Assembly: GCA_013335405.1 (NCBI GenBank)
Contig: JAAXVR010000002.1
Span: forward strand, 1-64,000
Length of the DNA stretch: 64,000 nt
Reading direction: 5' to 3'
Source: Chlorobiaceae bacterium
Lineage (GTDB): Bacteria; Bacteroidota; Chlorobiia; Chlorobiales; Chlorobiaceae
Part shown: positions 25,495 through 36,557 of the stretch, in pieces
Layout: the number at the start of each line of letters is the position of its first letter
How positions within the stretch are numbered: the stretch's first letter is position 1
Translations under genes and position numbers: made by a program
The notes under the pieces: generated by a model
What the model was told of the DNA's origin: nothing
Seen by the model: the letters and a program-made list of their open reading frames with translations, nothing else
Database searches by the model: none

Positions 25495-26451
25495 CTATAT
25501 TCCAAAACCTTTGAGCAGGGCTCTCAGACCTGCCACGGCAAGCAGAGCGATGACGACACGCCGGACGACGCTCGTATGAACTTTCGTGAGCAGCCTGGCC
25601 CCTATTTTCGTACCGAGCATCATGCCTGCAATGGAAGGAACCGCGATGAGCGGCAGGACAGCTCCCTTGTGCAGGTAGACCCATGCGGCGGCGGTATCGT
25701 TTATCGACAGGACAAAAACACTGGTCGCGACAGAAACCCTGAGCGGCGCACCCAGAACGAGATTGAAGACAGGAACATTGGCGAACCCCGCACCGAGACC
25801 GAACATGCCTGCCATAAAGCCGATTCCGATGAACAGGAAAAGGCCCACCGGAGTCCGGTGAATCTGCCAGTCGACATCTTTCTTGAGATGCTCGTCATAA
25901 TAGACGCCGTAAATACGGAGCATCTTCGAAAGGGTATCGGGCTTGTCAATCTGCGGGTATGCCGAATTTTTCGCCCGGTACATCACGAAGGAAATAAACA
26001 TGATGGTCAGTCCAAGAAGAAGCTGAACGATCCTTTCCGGCATGGCAAGACCGACCATCGCTCCGGCAATTGAGCTGATGGAGCCGATGAGCGCCATTGA
26101 AAGGGCAAGTTTCAGGTTGGCGAGACCTTTCTTCAGCAGCGGAGATCCGGCGGAAAGTGCTCCCGAAAGGGCGACAAGCAGTCCTGCTCCCCTGACGAAA
26201 TCGATATGGAAAGGAAAGAAGCTGCTGACGATGGGCACGAAAAGTACCCCGCCCCCAACACCGGCGACGACGGCAATGATACCAAGCAGAAATGTAAAAA
26301 CGAAAAGCAGAAGCATCCAGACCCACCATGCAAGCTGATCAGCCGGCTGAACTTGTGCGGCACATGCGGCAGACGGGAGAAAAAAAAGCATCCCTGAAAT
26401 AACTGCAGGTAAAAGCACCCGGGCAGCCCCGTCCCTGACGATTGAACTCAT
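25495..26451 (-). CDS. TauE/SafE-family anion exporter (sulfite exporter candidate)
   Basis: The 318-residue protein has an N-terminal signal-like helix and about eight transmembrane segments. The family repeat is visible: GIIAVVAGVGGGVLFVPIVSSF in the N-half and GFMAGMFGLGAGFANVPVF in the C-half. Family members export sulfite or other small anions. Its place between soeA and DUF1634 and the dsr region suggests sulfite or sulfate export, though transport direction and substrate are inferred. Confidence 0.8.
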   Translation of the reverse strand: MSSIVRDGAARVLLPAVISGMLFFLPSAACAAQVQPADQLAWWVWMLLLFVFTFLLGIIAVVAGVGGGVLFVPIVSSFFPFHIDFVRGAGLLVALSGALSAGSPLLKKGLANLKLALSMALIGSISSIAGAMVGLAMPERIVQLLLGLTIMFISFVMYRAKNSAYPQIDKPDTLSKMLRIYGVYYDEHLKKDVDWQIHRTPVGLFLFIGIGFMAGMFGLGAGFANVPVFNLVLGAPLRVSVATSVFVLSINDTAAAWVYLHKGAVLPLIAVPSIAGMMLGTKIGARLLTKVHTSVVRRVVIALLAVAGLRALLKGFGI

Positions 26452-26558
26452 ATCACGTGATCAAAAGGTTGCATAATAACTGAAAAAGCGCCCGGCGGCA
26501 GTTTCCGGAAGAGAATGGTGTCCCGGCCGGATGCCGCCGCCGAATGCAGGCCGGGATG

Positions 26559-29441
26559 TCACTCTTTGCCGATATAATAGGTCTTTTCATCAGGCCTGAA
26601 CGGGCGGTTCAGCCAGAGCGGTCTGCGAAGGCCGCCCGGTCCGGGGGCCGGTCTCGTCATGGCGAGCCATTCCTTGTATATCTGGAAAGAACGCTCCGTA
26701 TCGACAAACACGTCGCCGTAACGATCATCCTTGTGAGCCTTTTCGATGCGCACTTTCTGGTGCCAGCAGTGCATACCGCTGATCGGGTCGGGATGAACCG
26801 GAAACGTTATGTTCTGGTGAACTCCGCCGTCCGACCAGAAAATCCTCGAAGAATCGGGATCGCTGCTTTCGTATGGCTGGACGTTCTCTTCGACGCGCAT
26901 TTTCCATTTACCGGTGCCTTCCCTCGATATGTTGACCCGGTTGAAGGCCCAGCGGTTGCTTTCGGGGTCCTGCTCGCGGCGCCAGCGCCCGATATGGTGC
27001 GAACAGGCAAGCACTCCGGGCATGATCCCTTCGGTTACCCATGCGCGGTTGACAAAAAAGCCGATGTCTGTGTTTACACGGATCAGGTCGCCGTTTTCGA
27101 TACCGAGCGACGCAGCGTCCCCGGTATTGATCCAGACCGGGTTGCGATGCGCGATCTCGGTCAGCCACTTGGCGTTCGCCGAGCGAGAGTGGATCAGCAC
27201 CGGCAGGCGGAATGTCGGCACCAGCACGAACTCGCCCTTTTTGTGGTCCATGATCTCCTGGTGGATATGGCTCTTGATGTATACCGGCATGCGGTACTCA
27301 GGCCACTTCCAGTCGACCATGGTCTGCGAGAAAAACTCCTGTTTCTTCGACGGAGTCGGGAAGCCCGTGCATGGATGCCCATCAACCTGAACTCCAAGTG
27401 CCTTGCCGTTCTTCTCGATCAGTCCGCTCCCGGGATTGACCGACGATCCTGCGAGATCGCTCTCGGGCACTGCTTTTTCATTCAGCTTGTATACGTTGCC
27501 TTCCACTTCGAACGCCCCGTACTTCTGCATGTAGTCAAATGCCGTGAGGCCTTCGGCTGCGGCTTTTTCAGGCAATCCTGCCGTATGTTCGAAGATGTAC
27601 CGGTAATATTCCTCGATGGTGATTTTCTCTCCAGGTCTGTATGGCGACATGACGTACTGGCGGATGCCGAGGCTTCCGTCGGGATCGATGCGCCAGGTGA
27701 GCTCGATCCAGAACTCGTCCTCTTCCCATACTTCGCCGGGGTTGGCCTCCCATGTGTGGGTCACCGGTTTGCCCATCCTCCGGAGCGCTGCGCGCAGGAC
27801 CGGCTGACGGAAAGCGATCCATTTTCCGGCATGGGTTTCATAACTGATGATATCGTGGCGTTCCGGCGCATGGCCCATGGGCAGGACGTAATCGGCGAAA
27901 TATGCCGTTTCGCTCCATGTCGGCGTGAGTGCGGCATGCAGACCGATTTTCGACTCGTCCTCGAGCGCCTCGATCCATGAAAAACCGTCCGGGTAGGTCC
28001 AGACCGGGTTGAATACCCTCGTGAAGTAAACGTCGAGCTTGCCACGGCCTTCCTTGAGGAAATGGGGAAGCAGGAAGCTGAGCTCGAAATGCGCAAGCGG
28101 ATATTCGTCGGGCAGGTGAAGCGGATTCCAGAAAGTCTGGGGCTTCGGCTCTGCATGGACGTGAGGCTTGTATTTGTTCCACGCGCTCGGCGAGGTTCCT
28201 CCGGGAGTGCCAACGCTTCCGGTCAGCACATTGAGAAAATGCAGCGTACGGGAAACAGCCCATCCGCCAAGATTACCGCTGCTGGCGCTGCGCCAGACAT
28301 GCGTGGAAAACTGTGTGCCGGCGGCACCGATACGACGGGCGACATCGACAATCATGGTCGCATCGACACCGCTCTCTCCGGAAGCGAACTCCGGTGTGAA
28401 TCCGGCATACTCCTTTTTCAGGCCCTCGATAAAGTTTTCAAAAGTAACCGGGGTACCGGGATATTCCTTGAGCAGGTAGTCCTGCCAGTTCACCCAGTTT
28501 TCAAGATATTGCCGATTGTAAAGCCCCTCGTCGATGATGACCTTCGCCATGGCGAGCAGAACGGCCGGTTCGCTGCCGGGATAGCTCGGCATCCAGTAGT
28601 CGGACATGCTTGCGGTGTTGGAAAGGCGGGGATCGAGCACGGCAAGTTTCGCGCCTTTCATGCGGGCTTCGATAATGCGCTGCGAATGCGGGTTGAAGTA
28701 GTGCCCCGACTCGAGGTGGGCGCTGACCAGCAGGATGAATTGAGCGTTGGTATGGTCCGGAGAAGGTCTGTCGAATCCTTCCCATATGGCGTAGCCGAAA
28801 CGGGCTCCCGAAGAGCAGACGTTGGTGTGGCTGTTGTGGCCGTCGACGTTCCATGCCCTCAGCACCCATTCCATGAACCCTTCATGGCCGGGCCGGCCGA
28901 CATGGTAGGAAATCTCGTTGTTGCGGCCTTCGATGATGGCTTTGCGCATACGACCGGCAATGTCGTCGAGCGCGCTGTCCCAGCTCACCCGCTCCCATTT
29001 CCCGTCACCACGCCCGCCGACTCGCTTCATGGGGTAAAGCACCCTGTCGGTATCCTCTATCTGGTTGAGGGTTGCAGGACCTTTCGCACAGTTGCGGCCC
29101 CTGCTTGCCGGATGATAGGGATTTCCCGTCAGTTTGCGGATCTGCATGGTCTCTTTGTCGACATAGGCCAGAAGGCCGCATCCCGCCTCGCAATTGAAGC
29201 AGGCGGTGGGGACGAGCATGTACTCTTTCGCTTTGCGCTCCGGCCAGCTTTTCGAATCGTATTCTACCCAGTTGTCCCACTCGGAAGGAGGAGGACAGCT
29301 GACCTCTGCGCCTTCCTGTGCGGCGCGCTGGGCAGGAGGGCCAGCCTCTTCGCGGTGCAGATCCTCAATGAGGTGCAGTTTCTCTGCAATGGTTTCTATA
29401 ACGGTTGGCTTATGGAAATAACTCATAATGGGCTCCGGCAC
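26559..29441 (-). CDS. soeA: SoeA-like molybdopterin oxidoreductase (sulfite dehydrogenase catalytic subunit)
   Basis: The 960-residue protein is a DMSO-reductase-family molybdoenzyme. The N-terminal 4Fe-4S motif is CFNCEAGC then CAKGPA (near residues 79-115). It has no Tat signal, so it acts in the cytoplasm, unlike PsrA/PhsA, which are exported. This matches SoeA of sulfur oxidizers and the complex formerly called PSRLC3 in green sulfur bacteria. It would oxidize sulfite made by DsrAB to sulfate. It lies four bases after the fused soeBC gene. A start five residues in (29426) is also possible. Confidence 0.8.
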   Translation of the reverse strand: MPEPIMSYFHKPTVIETIAEKLHLIEDLHREEAGPPAQRAAQEGAEVSCPPPSEWDNWVEYDSKSWPERKAKEYMLVPTACFNCEAGCGLLAYVDKETMQIRKLTGNPYHPASRGRNCAKGPATLNQIEDTDRVLYPMKRVGGRGDGKWERVSWDSALDDIAGRMRKAIIEGRNNEISYHVGRPGHEGFMEWVLRAWNVDGHNSHTNVCSSGARFGYAIWEGFDRPSPDHTNAQFILLVSAHLESGHYFNPHSQRIIEARMKGAKLAVLDPRLSNTASMSDYWMPSYPGSEPAVLLAMAKVIIDEGLYNRQYLENWVNWQDYLLKEYPGTPVTFENFIEGLKKEYAGFTPEFASGESGVDATMIVDVARRIGAAGTQFSTHVWRSASSGNLGGWAVSRTLHFLNVLTGSVGTPGGTSPSAWNKYKPHVHAEPKPQTFWNPLHLPDEYPLAHFELSFLLPHFLKEGRGKLDVYFTRVFNPVWTYPDGFSWIEALEDESKIGLHAALTPTWSETAYFADYVLPMGHAPERHDIISYETHAGKWIAFRQPVLRAALRRMGKPVTHTWEANPGEVWEEDEFWIELTWRIDPDGSLGIRQYVMSPYRPGEKITIEEYYRYIFEHTAGLPEKAAAEGLTAFDYMQKYGAFEVEGNVYKLNEKAVPESDLAGSSVNPGSGLIEKNGKALGVQVDGHPCTGFPTPSKKQEFFSQTMVDWKWPEYRMPVYIKSHIHQEIMDHKKGEFVLVPTFRLPVLIHSRSANAKWLTEIAHRNPVWINTGDAASLGIENGDLIRVNTDIGFFVNRAWVTEGIMPGVLACSHHIGRWRREQDPESNRWAFNRVNISREGTGKWKMRVEENVQPYESSDPDSSRIFWSDGGVHQNITFPVHPDPISGMHCWHQKVRIEKAHKDDRYGDVFVDTERSFQIYKEWLAMTRPAPGPGGLRRPLWLNRPFRPDEKTYYIGKE

Positions 29442-29445
29442 TTGG

Positions 29446-30999
29446 TTAACTTAACGGAATTCTCTGAGGGGCCTGGATCCAGACCTTTTCGGTAAAGAAC
29501 ACGCCCGATAGACCGAGAACAGCGGCTGCCAGGAGCAGCGGCGGATTGTCAGGCACAAGCACGAGTAAAAGCGGAAGGAGGTTTCCGGCAAGGAAGCTTC
29601 CTCTCCAGAACTGGTTTTTCAGGCTGCCGCCCCGGATGATCTCGGCCGCACGTTCGGCAGGGACCGAAGGATGTTTTCCGTAAAGCTCGATCAGCATGAC
29701 CGCGATATGCAGGCCGAAGCATACGGCAAGCAGCGTACGGAGCAGCGGAAGGAGTGCGGCGGTGTCAGCGGTGAAAACGCCGAGCGCGAGCATGACCGAA
29801 CCTCCGGCGACGAGCGAGTTCAGAAGCATGTGCAAAAGAAGCATCGGACTCTGCCAGAAGTCGCGCCCTTTAGCAGCGCTGAACAGGAATGCGGTATAGA
29901 TGGCTGTCAGCAGCGCAAAGACGGTGCTGCCCAGAAGGGCTGCGGTTCCAAGTTCAGGAAGCTGCAGGTATTTTGCAGCACCCCACAGGACGAGAAAGGC
30001 GCCGTAACCGGTAATGGTCAGACCGCCGCGAACAAGCCAGGAACCGAACTGCGGACGAAGCACGACCGATGAGAAACGGTCAGGGCGGTCGAGATCCTTG
30101 ATGAGGAATCCTCCGGTCAGTGCGAGCGTAAAGAGGGATACAGCCAGGACCGACCACTGCATGGCAGCGGGAAGCTGCTGACCGAAAATCGTCACGAGTG
30201 CGGCAAAAAGCAGAAAAATTCCAGCCGAAACCGCTTTGGCGGTCACATATGCGGGAACTTCCCATCCCCATACGGCGCCTTTCGAGGGTATATCATAAAC
30301 CCTGCGGGTTTTCGGTCCGGCAGAAGAGGCTTCATGAACGCTTTTTTCGATTGCCGGAGCGCCTTTGCCCTTACCGGCGAAATGGCCGACCCCCCTTGAT
30401 TGCTCGCTCCAGTGATAGCGCTCCTGCGGTGGAGCCTGGAGCGGATCGAGCGAAGCGCCGTCGCCATTGATATAATGGAGTTTCGGGAATGTACCTTTTT
30501 CAGGCTTGCGCACCACGGTTCTTTCCGACGAAAGAAGTGCAGCGATAGCGCTCCCGGGATCATCGATGTCGCCGGAAATAATCGCCTGTTGCGGGCAGAT
30601 CGCCACGCATGCCGGCTGAAGACCGACTTCCTTGCGGTGTGCGCAGTAGTTGCATTTTGCCGAAGTATGGGTTTCAGGGTCGATGTAAAGCGCGTTGTAC
30701 GGACAGGCCTGCGCGCATGCCTTGCAGCCGATGCAGCGGCGGCCGTCGAAATCGACGATGCCGTCAGGCCTTTTCTGCAGTGCCTCGACAGGGCAGATGC
30801 CGACACAGGGCGGTTCCTCACAATGGTTGCACCGCAACACGGTAAAATACCTTCTGGTGTTGGGAAACTCTCCTTTTTCGACATACTTCACCCAGGTGCG
30901 GTTCACCCCGAGGGGAACCTGGTTCTCGGATTTGCAGGCAACCGTGCATGCATGGCACCCGATACATTTGCGGGCATCGATAACAAAGCCGTAATTCAT
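29446..30999 (-). CDS. soeBC: Fused SoeB-SoeC: iron-sulfur subunit with NrfD/DmsC-like membrane anchor
   Basis: Residues 1-185 are a four-cluster ferredoxin subunit (CIGCHACTVACKSEN, CNHCEEPPCVGICP, CIGCKACAQACPYN, CNYCAHRK). A linker of about 60 residues leads to a C-terminal membrane part with about eight helices (residues 250-517) of the DmsC type. The two functions are usually on separate genes (soeB and soeC). The fusion is known for the sulfite-oxidation complex of green sulfur bacteria. It couples electrons from SoeA to the quinone pool. There is no Tat motif, in line with a cytoplasmic complex. Confidence 0.85.
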   Translation of the reverse strand: MNYGFVIDARKCIGCHACTVACKSENQVPLGVNRTWVKYVEKGEFPNTRRYFTVLRCNHCEEPPCVGICPVEALQKRPDGIVDFDGRRCIGCKACAQACPYNALYIDPETHTSAKCNYCAHRKEVGLQPACVAICPQQAIISGDIDDPGSAIAALLSSERTVVRKPEKGTFPKLHYINGDGASLDPLQAPPQERYHWSEQSRGVGHFAGKGKGAPAIEKSVHEASSAGPKTRRVYDIPSKGAVWGWEVPAYVTAKAVSAGIFLLFAALVTIFGQQLPAAMQWSVLAVSLFTLALTGGFLIKDLDRPDRFSSVVLRPQFGSWLVRGGLTITGYGAFLVLWGAAKYLQLPELGTAALLGSTVFALLTAIYTAFLFSAAKGRDFWQSPMLLLHMLLNSLVAGGSVMLALGVFTADTAALLPLLRTLLAVCFGLHIAVMLIELYGKHPSVPAERAAEIIRGGSLKNQFWRGSFLAGNLLPLLLVLVPDNPPLLLAAAVLGLSGVFFTEKVWIQAPQRIPLS

Positions 31000-31546
31000 G
31001 TAATGGTTTTCTCTTGTGTTTGTTGCTGCCGTTACCGGTTGCCGTCGATGATGTGCCTCAGGGCTCCGCGCTATTACCCGACAGATTGCAGAATCCGGGA
31101 AATCGAGCAGAGGCTTCCCTTGAAGGAATGTCCGGGCACCATCACCTGATGTGAAACCGTTTTTTCACGAAAAAGCTTCCGGCGATCCATGAAGGGGCAA
31201 ACCCGCATCCATGGAGCGGAAATCTTGCAGAAACCGGAACCTGACGATAGCTGATTTCCCGGTTTACCGACTCGATGACTACATTCTTATATAACCGAAT
31301 AGCAATATTAAGAGAAAAAAATCATTCATCAAAATGTTTCGGCAGGTTCGGCTGTGATTTCCCCGTCAGGAGGTGTTGTAACGGAATATCAAGGGACGGT
31401 CTGACTGCGTGAAACCGACAGGCCCGGAAGCTGAGCCGGTTTGAAGATTATCCGTGATTTGCTAATATACGGGCTGCATCGCTGAGACGTATTTTCAGCC
31501 CTTTAACAGGTTTTCCTTTTCGTCAACCAGAAAACAGAGCATCACC
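31000..31546. promoter_or_regulatory. Divergent promoter region between soeBC and dodecin genes
   Basis: This 547-base gap has no gene. It must hold the promoter for the minus-strand soe operon and that of the plus-strand dodecin gene. A TATATAACC box lies near 31290-31300. A direct repeat ATCCATGAAG / ATCCATGGAG lies at about 31177 and 31207, with a TCCATGGA palindrome in the second copy; a regulator site is possible. No RNA gene or riboswitch was recognised. Confidence 0.35.
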
Positions 31547-31753
31547 ATGAGCGCACACATTTATAAAAAAATCGAAGTAGTCGGTTCTTCCCAGACCAGT
31601 ATTGAAGAAGCGGTCAACAACGCTGTTGAAAAAGCCGGCGAATCCGTAAGGAACATGCGCTGGCTTGAAATTGTAGAAACCCGCTGCCATATCGAGGAGC
31701 AGAAAATCGCTTACTGGCAGGTTACGGTAAAGATCGGCTTCACGCTGGACTGA
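31547..31753 (+). CDS. Dodecin (flavin storage protein)
   Basis: The 68-residue protein matches dodecin: YKKIEVVGSSQTSIEEAVNNAV then MRWLEIVETRCHIEEQKIAYWQVTVKIGF. The Trp in NMRWLEI (near residue 39) stacks against the flavin in the family. It forms a hollow dodecamer that binds FMN, riboflavin or lumichrome. It is monocistronic. Confidence 0.93.
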   Translation: MSAHIYKKIEVVGSSQTSIEEAVNNAVEKAGESVRNMRWLEIVETRCHIEEQKIAYWQVTVKIGFTLD

Positions 31754-31837
31754 CAGCTTGAATTTCCGGGATGGACGGATGACCTTTCGATAAAGCCTTC
31801 TCAGGTCGGCCCCATCCCCCGGGAAAAAAAGCAGAAA

Positions 31838-31861
31838 AGAGCGCGCCGCACGGCGCGCTCT
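31838..31861 (-). terminator. Terminator after pckG
   Basis: An 11-bp perfect stem AGAGCGCGCCG (31838-31848) pairs with CGGCGCGCTCT (31851-31861). On the minus strand it is followed by TTTCTGC and seven Ts, so it ends pckG (stop at 31873). It also follows the convergent dodecin gene and may serve both. Confidence 0.8.
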
Positions 31862-31872
31862 GCAATTACCTG

Positions 31873-33744
31873 TCAGTGTTCGGAAGCGTAGTATTCCGGG
31901 GCGAGGCTCCAGCGCTCCGGTGAAAGCCAAAGGGTGGAGAGCAGCAGTTCGCGGATAAGGCTGAATTCCTTGGGCAGCCTGTCGTAAATCATTTCGAACA
32001 GTTCCTCGTGCGACAGCAGTTCGTTTTTCCATGCTTCGCGATCGACAGACATCAGCTCCGAAAACTTCTCGATGGTCATCTGTTCAAGTCCGTCCCATTC
32101 CACGGCATCGTACTTCGGCATCCATCCGAGAGGGCTTTCGATAGCCGCCGCCCTGCCGTGCACACGGTCGACGATCCATTTCAGCACTCGCATGTTTTCT
32201 CCGAAACCGGGCCACAGGAATTTTCCGTTTTCGTCCTTGCGGAACCAGTTGACGCCGAAAATACGCGGCGGATCAAGAATGGTCCTGCCGATATGGAGCC
32301 AGTGACTGAAGTAATCAGCCATGTGGTAGCCGCAGAACGGAAGCATCGCGAAAGGATCTCGGCGGACATCGCCGATTTTGCCTGCGGCAGCGGCGGTTTT
32401 CTCCGAGCCCATCGTTGCGGCGAGATAAACACCGAAATTCCAGTTCGCCGACTGGTAAACAAGCGGTACCGTCGATCCGCGACGACCACCGAAAATGAAG
32501 GCGCTGATCGGAACACCCTGGGGGTTTTCCCAGTCAGGGTCGATCGAGGGGCACTGGTGGGCCGGAGAGGTGAACCGTGCGTTCGGGTGTGATGAGAGTC
32601 TTCCGCAATCCGGGGTCCATGGTTTCCCCTGCCAGTCGATGAGTTCGGCTGGAGGAGTGTCGGTCATCCCTTCCCACCATACATCCCCGTCCGGGGTCAT
32701 GGCGACATTCGTGAAGATACAGTTCTCCCTGAGCGTGGACATCGCGTTTGCATTGGATTTGTCCGATGTGCCCGGCGCAACGCCGAAAAAGCCGTATTCG
32801 GGATTGATGGCATAGAGCCTTCCGTCCTCCCCCTGCTTGATCCATGCGATATCGTCACCGATGGTGGTCACTTTCCACCCCTCGAACGACTCGGGAGGAA
32901 TCATCATTGCGAAGTTGGTCTTTCCGCATGCGCTCGGGAATGCCGCCCCCACATAGGTTTTTTCACCTTCGGGTGACTCGACGCCGAGAATCAGCATGTG
33001 TTCGGCAAGCCACCCCTCGTCACGGGCCATCGTGGATGCGATACGCAGCGCGAAACATTTTTTCCCGAGCAGGGCATTGCCGCCGTAGCCGCTGCCGAAT
33101 GAGACGATGGCGCGATCTTCCGGGAAATGGACAATGTATTTCTTGTCATTGCAGGGCCATGGAACATCGTTCACTCCCGGTTCGAGAGGAGCTCCGACGG
33201 AATGGAGGCAAGGTACGAATTCTCCGTTTTCATCAAGCAGTTCGAAGACCTTGCGTCCCATTCGGGTCATGATACGCATGTTGGTCACGACATATGGGGA
33301 ATCCGTTATTTCGATACCGATATGGGCGATATGCGAGCCGAGCGGTCCCATACTGAAAGGAATCACATACATGGTTCGACCTTTCATGCAGCCGCTGAAA
33401 AGCTCGTTGAGCGTAGCTTTCATCTCCTTGGGTGAAACCCAGTTGTTGGTTGGACCGGCATCCTGGCGACGGATGCTGCAGATGAACGTCCTGTCCTCGA
33501 CCCTGGCAACGTCGCTCGGGTCAGAACGGCAGAGGAAGCTGTTCGGGCGTTTCTCCCCGTTGAGCCTGATGAAGGTGCCGCTTTCAACCATCTGCCGGCA
33601 GAGCATGTCGTACTCTTCCAGGGAGCCGTCGCACCAGTGGACTGAGGCGGGACGGCAGAGGTCCACCGTTTCCTGCACCCACTGCAGCAATCTTTTGTTT
33701 TTTACATAATCGGGAGCCGTGATCTGCATAGAAGTCATGGTCAT
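31873..33744 (-). CDS. pckG: Phosphoenolpyruvate carboxykinase (GTP)
   Basis: The 623-residue protein is a GTP-type PEP carboxykinase, with the P-loop [15 protein letters not shown] (near residue 275), the [22 protein letters not shown] segment and the C-terminal [28 protein letters not shown]. It interconverts oxaloacetate and PEP, linking the reverse TCA cycle to sugar synthesis in this group. The gene stands alone, with a terminator at 31838-31861. Confidence 0.95.
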   Translation of the reverse strand: MTMTSMQITAPDYVKNKRLLQWVQETVDLCRPASVHWCDGSLEEYDMLCRQMVESGTFIRLNGEKRPNSFLCRSDPSDVARVEDRTFICSIRRQDAGPTNNWVSPKEMKATLNELFSGCMKGRTMYVIPFSMGPLGSHIAHIGIEITDSPYVVTNMRIMTRMGRKVFELLDENGEFVPCLHSVGAPLEPGVNDVPWPCNDKKYIVHFPEDRAIVSFGSGYGGNALLGKKCFALRIASTMARDEGWLAEHMLILGVESPEGEKTYVGAAFPSACGKTNFAMMIPPESFEGWKVTTIGDDIAWIKQGEDGRLYAINPEYGFFGVAPGTSDKSNANAMSTLRENCIFTNVAMTPDGDVWWEGMTDTPPAELIDWQGKPWTPDCGRLSSHPNARFTSPAHQCPSIDPDWENPQGVPISAFIFGGRRGSTVPLVYQSANWNFGVYLAATMGSEKTAAAAGKIGDVRRDPFAMLPFCGYHMADYFSHWLHIGRTILDPPRIFGVNWFRKDENGKFLWPGFGENMRVLKWIVDRVHGRAAAIESPLGWMPKYDAVEWDGLEQMTIEKFSELMSVDREAWKNELLSHEELFEMIYDRLPKEFSLIRELLLSTLWLSPERWSLAPEYYASEH

Positions 33745-33779
33745 GATCGTCTTTCCGTTATCAAAGGGTTAAAAAAAGA

Positions 33780-33809
33780 CGTCCGCAGCCGGGGCTCCGA
33801 CTGCGGACG
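33780..33809 (-). terminator. Terminator after the TlpA-like gene
   Basis: A 9-bp stem CGTCCGCAG (33780-33788) pairs with CTGCGGACG (33801-33809), with a further three-pair inner stem. The minus-strand tail has TC and seven Ts (33779-33772). It follows the TlpA-like gene (stop at 33881) before pckG. Confidence 0.75.
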
Positions 33810-33880
33810 AGTAGAAAAGAAAGAGGTGAAAAAAGTCCGGTCTGCAGCACGCTGCCTCCGGACCCTGACAACATCGTAAA

Positions 33881-34441
33881 TCATAAAGACGATTTTGTTG
33901 TTCCTGGTTTGCTGAGCGCATGGAGAATCAGTTTCTCGAAATCCGCCCTGCTCCTCGCCCCGGTGATGACGTTGGTTATCTTGCCGGAAGAGTTGATGAC
34001 GAATGAGGTTGGAATCGCCCGTATTCCCCCTTCGACATATCCGTTGAACGCGCTCACGATCGCATCGGTTCCCATGACAACCGGATAACTGATACTGTTC
34101 TTCTTCACAAAATCCCTTATGGCCGGTTCGCTGTCGCTCACCGCGACGCCGATAAATGTGAACCCCTTGCGGGCGTACTGGTTCTGAAGAGAGACCATGT
34201 CGGGAATTTCGCCCCTGCAGGGGGGGCACCACGATGCAAAAAAATTGATGATATATGCTTTGCCGACAAGGGTCGAGCTTCCGGCCTGCCTGCCCTCGAG
34301 AGAGACGGCTGAAAAAGCCGGAGCAGCACGATTTGCCTGGAGAGCCGGGGCGGCGGAAAGGGGACGGAAACCGCAGGTGGCAAGCATGAATAAAACAGCT
34401 CCCGCTTTTATAAAACCTTTTTTCATCTTCATCATATTCAT
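33881..34441 (-). CDS. TlpA/ResA-like thioredoxin-fold protein, exported
   Basis: The 186-residue protein has an N-terminal export signal (residues 6-30) with a possible lipobox LATC near residue 22. The thioredoxin fold carries the active CPPC in NFFASWCPPCRGEIPD (near residue 74). Family members act as thiol reductants in cytochrome c maturation or in the response to oxidants. The gene is monocistronic, with its own terminator. Confidence 0.82.
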   Translation of the reverse strand: MNMMKMKKGFIKAGAVLFMLATCGFRPLSAAPALQANRAAPAFSAVSLEGRQAGSSTLVGKAYIINFFASWCPPCRGEIPDMVSLQNQYARKGFTFIGVAVSDSEPAIRDFVKKNSISYPVVMGTDAIVSAFNGYVEGGIRAIPTSFVINSSGKITNVITGARSRADFEKLILHALSKPGTTKSSL

Positions 34442-34621
34442 TCGATATCCCTGGTGTTTGTTAAGAGAGCCGAAGCAAAAGGACTTGCCCCGTTCGTAAA
34501 TATAATAATTCTTCTTTGTTTGTACAGCCGATCGAGGGGAAGAATTACAAGAGGTATGATATACCCTTTGTGTTTCTTCATCAAAAAAATTATATTTCAG
34601 CTTGATTTTTTGTACACAGTG

Positions 34622-34694
34622 GCCACCTTAGCTCAGCCGGTAGAGCAACTGTTTCGTAAATAGTAGGTCGTGGGTTCGATTCCCTCAGGTGGCT
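34622..34694 (+). tRNA. tRNA-Thr (anticodon CGT)
   Basis: A full cloverleaf is visible: acceptor GCCACCT with AGGTGGC (34622-34628, 34687-34693), D-stem GCTC/GAGC, anticodon stem ACTGT/ATAGT with loop TTCGTAA (anticodon CGT), and T-arm with GTTCGATTC. The discriminator is T and CCA is not encoded. It decodes ACG threonine codons. Confidence 0.95.
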
Positions 34695-34795
34695 CGATGC
34701 CGGGAACGCCGTAAAAAGGATGACAGCGGTTCTCCGGTCCCGGGCAAATGCCGGTCCGGCCACGAAGCCTGAATGTTCGATTTTACAACACATAA

Positions 34796-36205
<1,410 letters not shown>

Positions 36206-36220
36206 TCACAAGCAAGAACC

Positions 36221-36487
36221 ATGGCGAATTCCGACAAAGGTTTCCAGATTGAAATCGTTACTCCTGAAAGACAGTACTTTTCAGGAGAAATCGTCAGCAT
36301 CCTGGCGCCTGGAATTGACGGGCTGTTCCAGGTCCTCAAGAACCATGCTCCGCTGCTTGCCTCGCTGAAAGCCGGCAAAGTCAAGCTTTCACTGCCTGAC
36401 CGCAGCGAGCAGAGCTTGACCGTCACCGACGGTTTTCTTGAAGTCAGCGGCAACAAAGCGATCCTGTTGACCGAAAACATCTCCTGA
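36221..36487 (+). CDS. atpC: F1F0 ATP synthase subunit epsilon
   Basis: The 88-residue protein matches the N-terminal beta domain of epsilon ([20 protein letters not shown] and [16 protein letters not shown]). The C-terminal helical hairpin of longer epsilon subunits is missing, as in other green sulfur bacteria. It follows atpD after 15 bases. A terminator lies at 36511-36550. Confidence 0.93.
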   Translation: MANSDKGFQIEIVTPERQYFSGEIVSILAPGIDGLFQVLKNHAPLLASLKAGKVKLSLPDRSEQSLTVTDGFLEVSGNKAILLTENIS

Positions 36488-36510
36488 TTTTTCATGTCAA
36501 TGAACCTCAG

Positions 36511-36550
36511 ACATCAGCATTCCGCTCATCCGGGGTGCTGATGTTTTTTT
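36511..36550 (+). terminator. Terminator after atpC
   Basis: A 9-bp stem ACATCAGCA (36511-36519) pairs with TGCTGATGT (36536-36544), followed by a seven-T run (36544-36550). It directly follows atpC. The next gene starts at 36558. Confidence 0.8.
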
Positions 36551-36557
36551 ATGCCCT

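Noticed and set aside
26559-29441. Polysulfide or thiosulfate reductase catalytic subunit (PsrA/PhsA) as the identity
   Set aside because: There is no Tat signal and the gene is linked to a sulfite-type exporter and the dsr genes, which fits SoeA better; not fully excluded.
31177-31220. Riboswitch in the soe leader
   Set aside because: The repeats are direct rather than forming a conserved pairing pattern, and no known riboswitch core was found.
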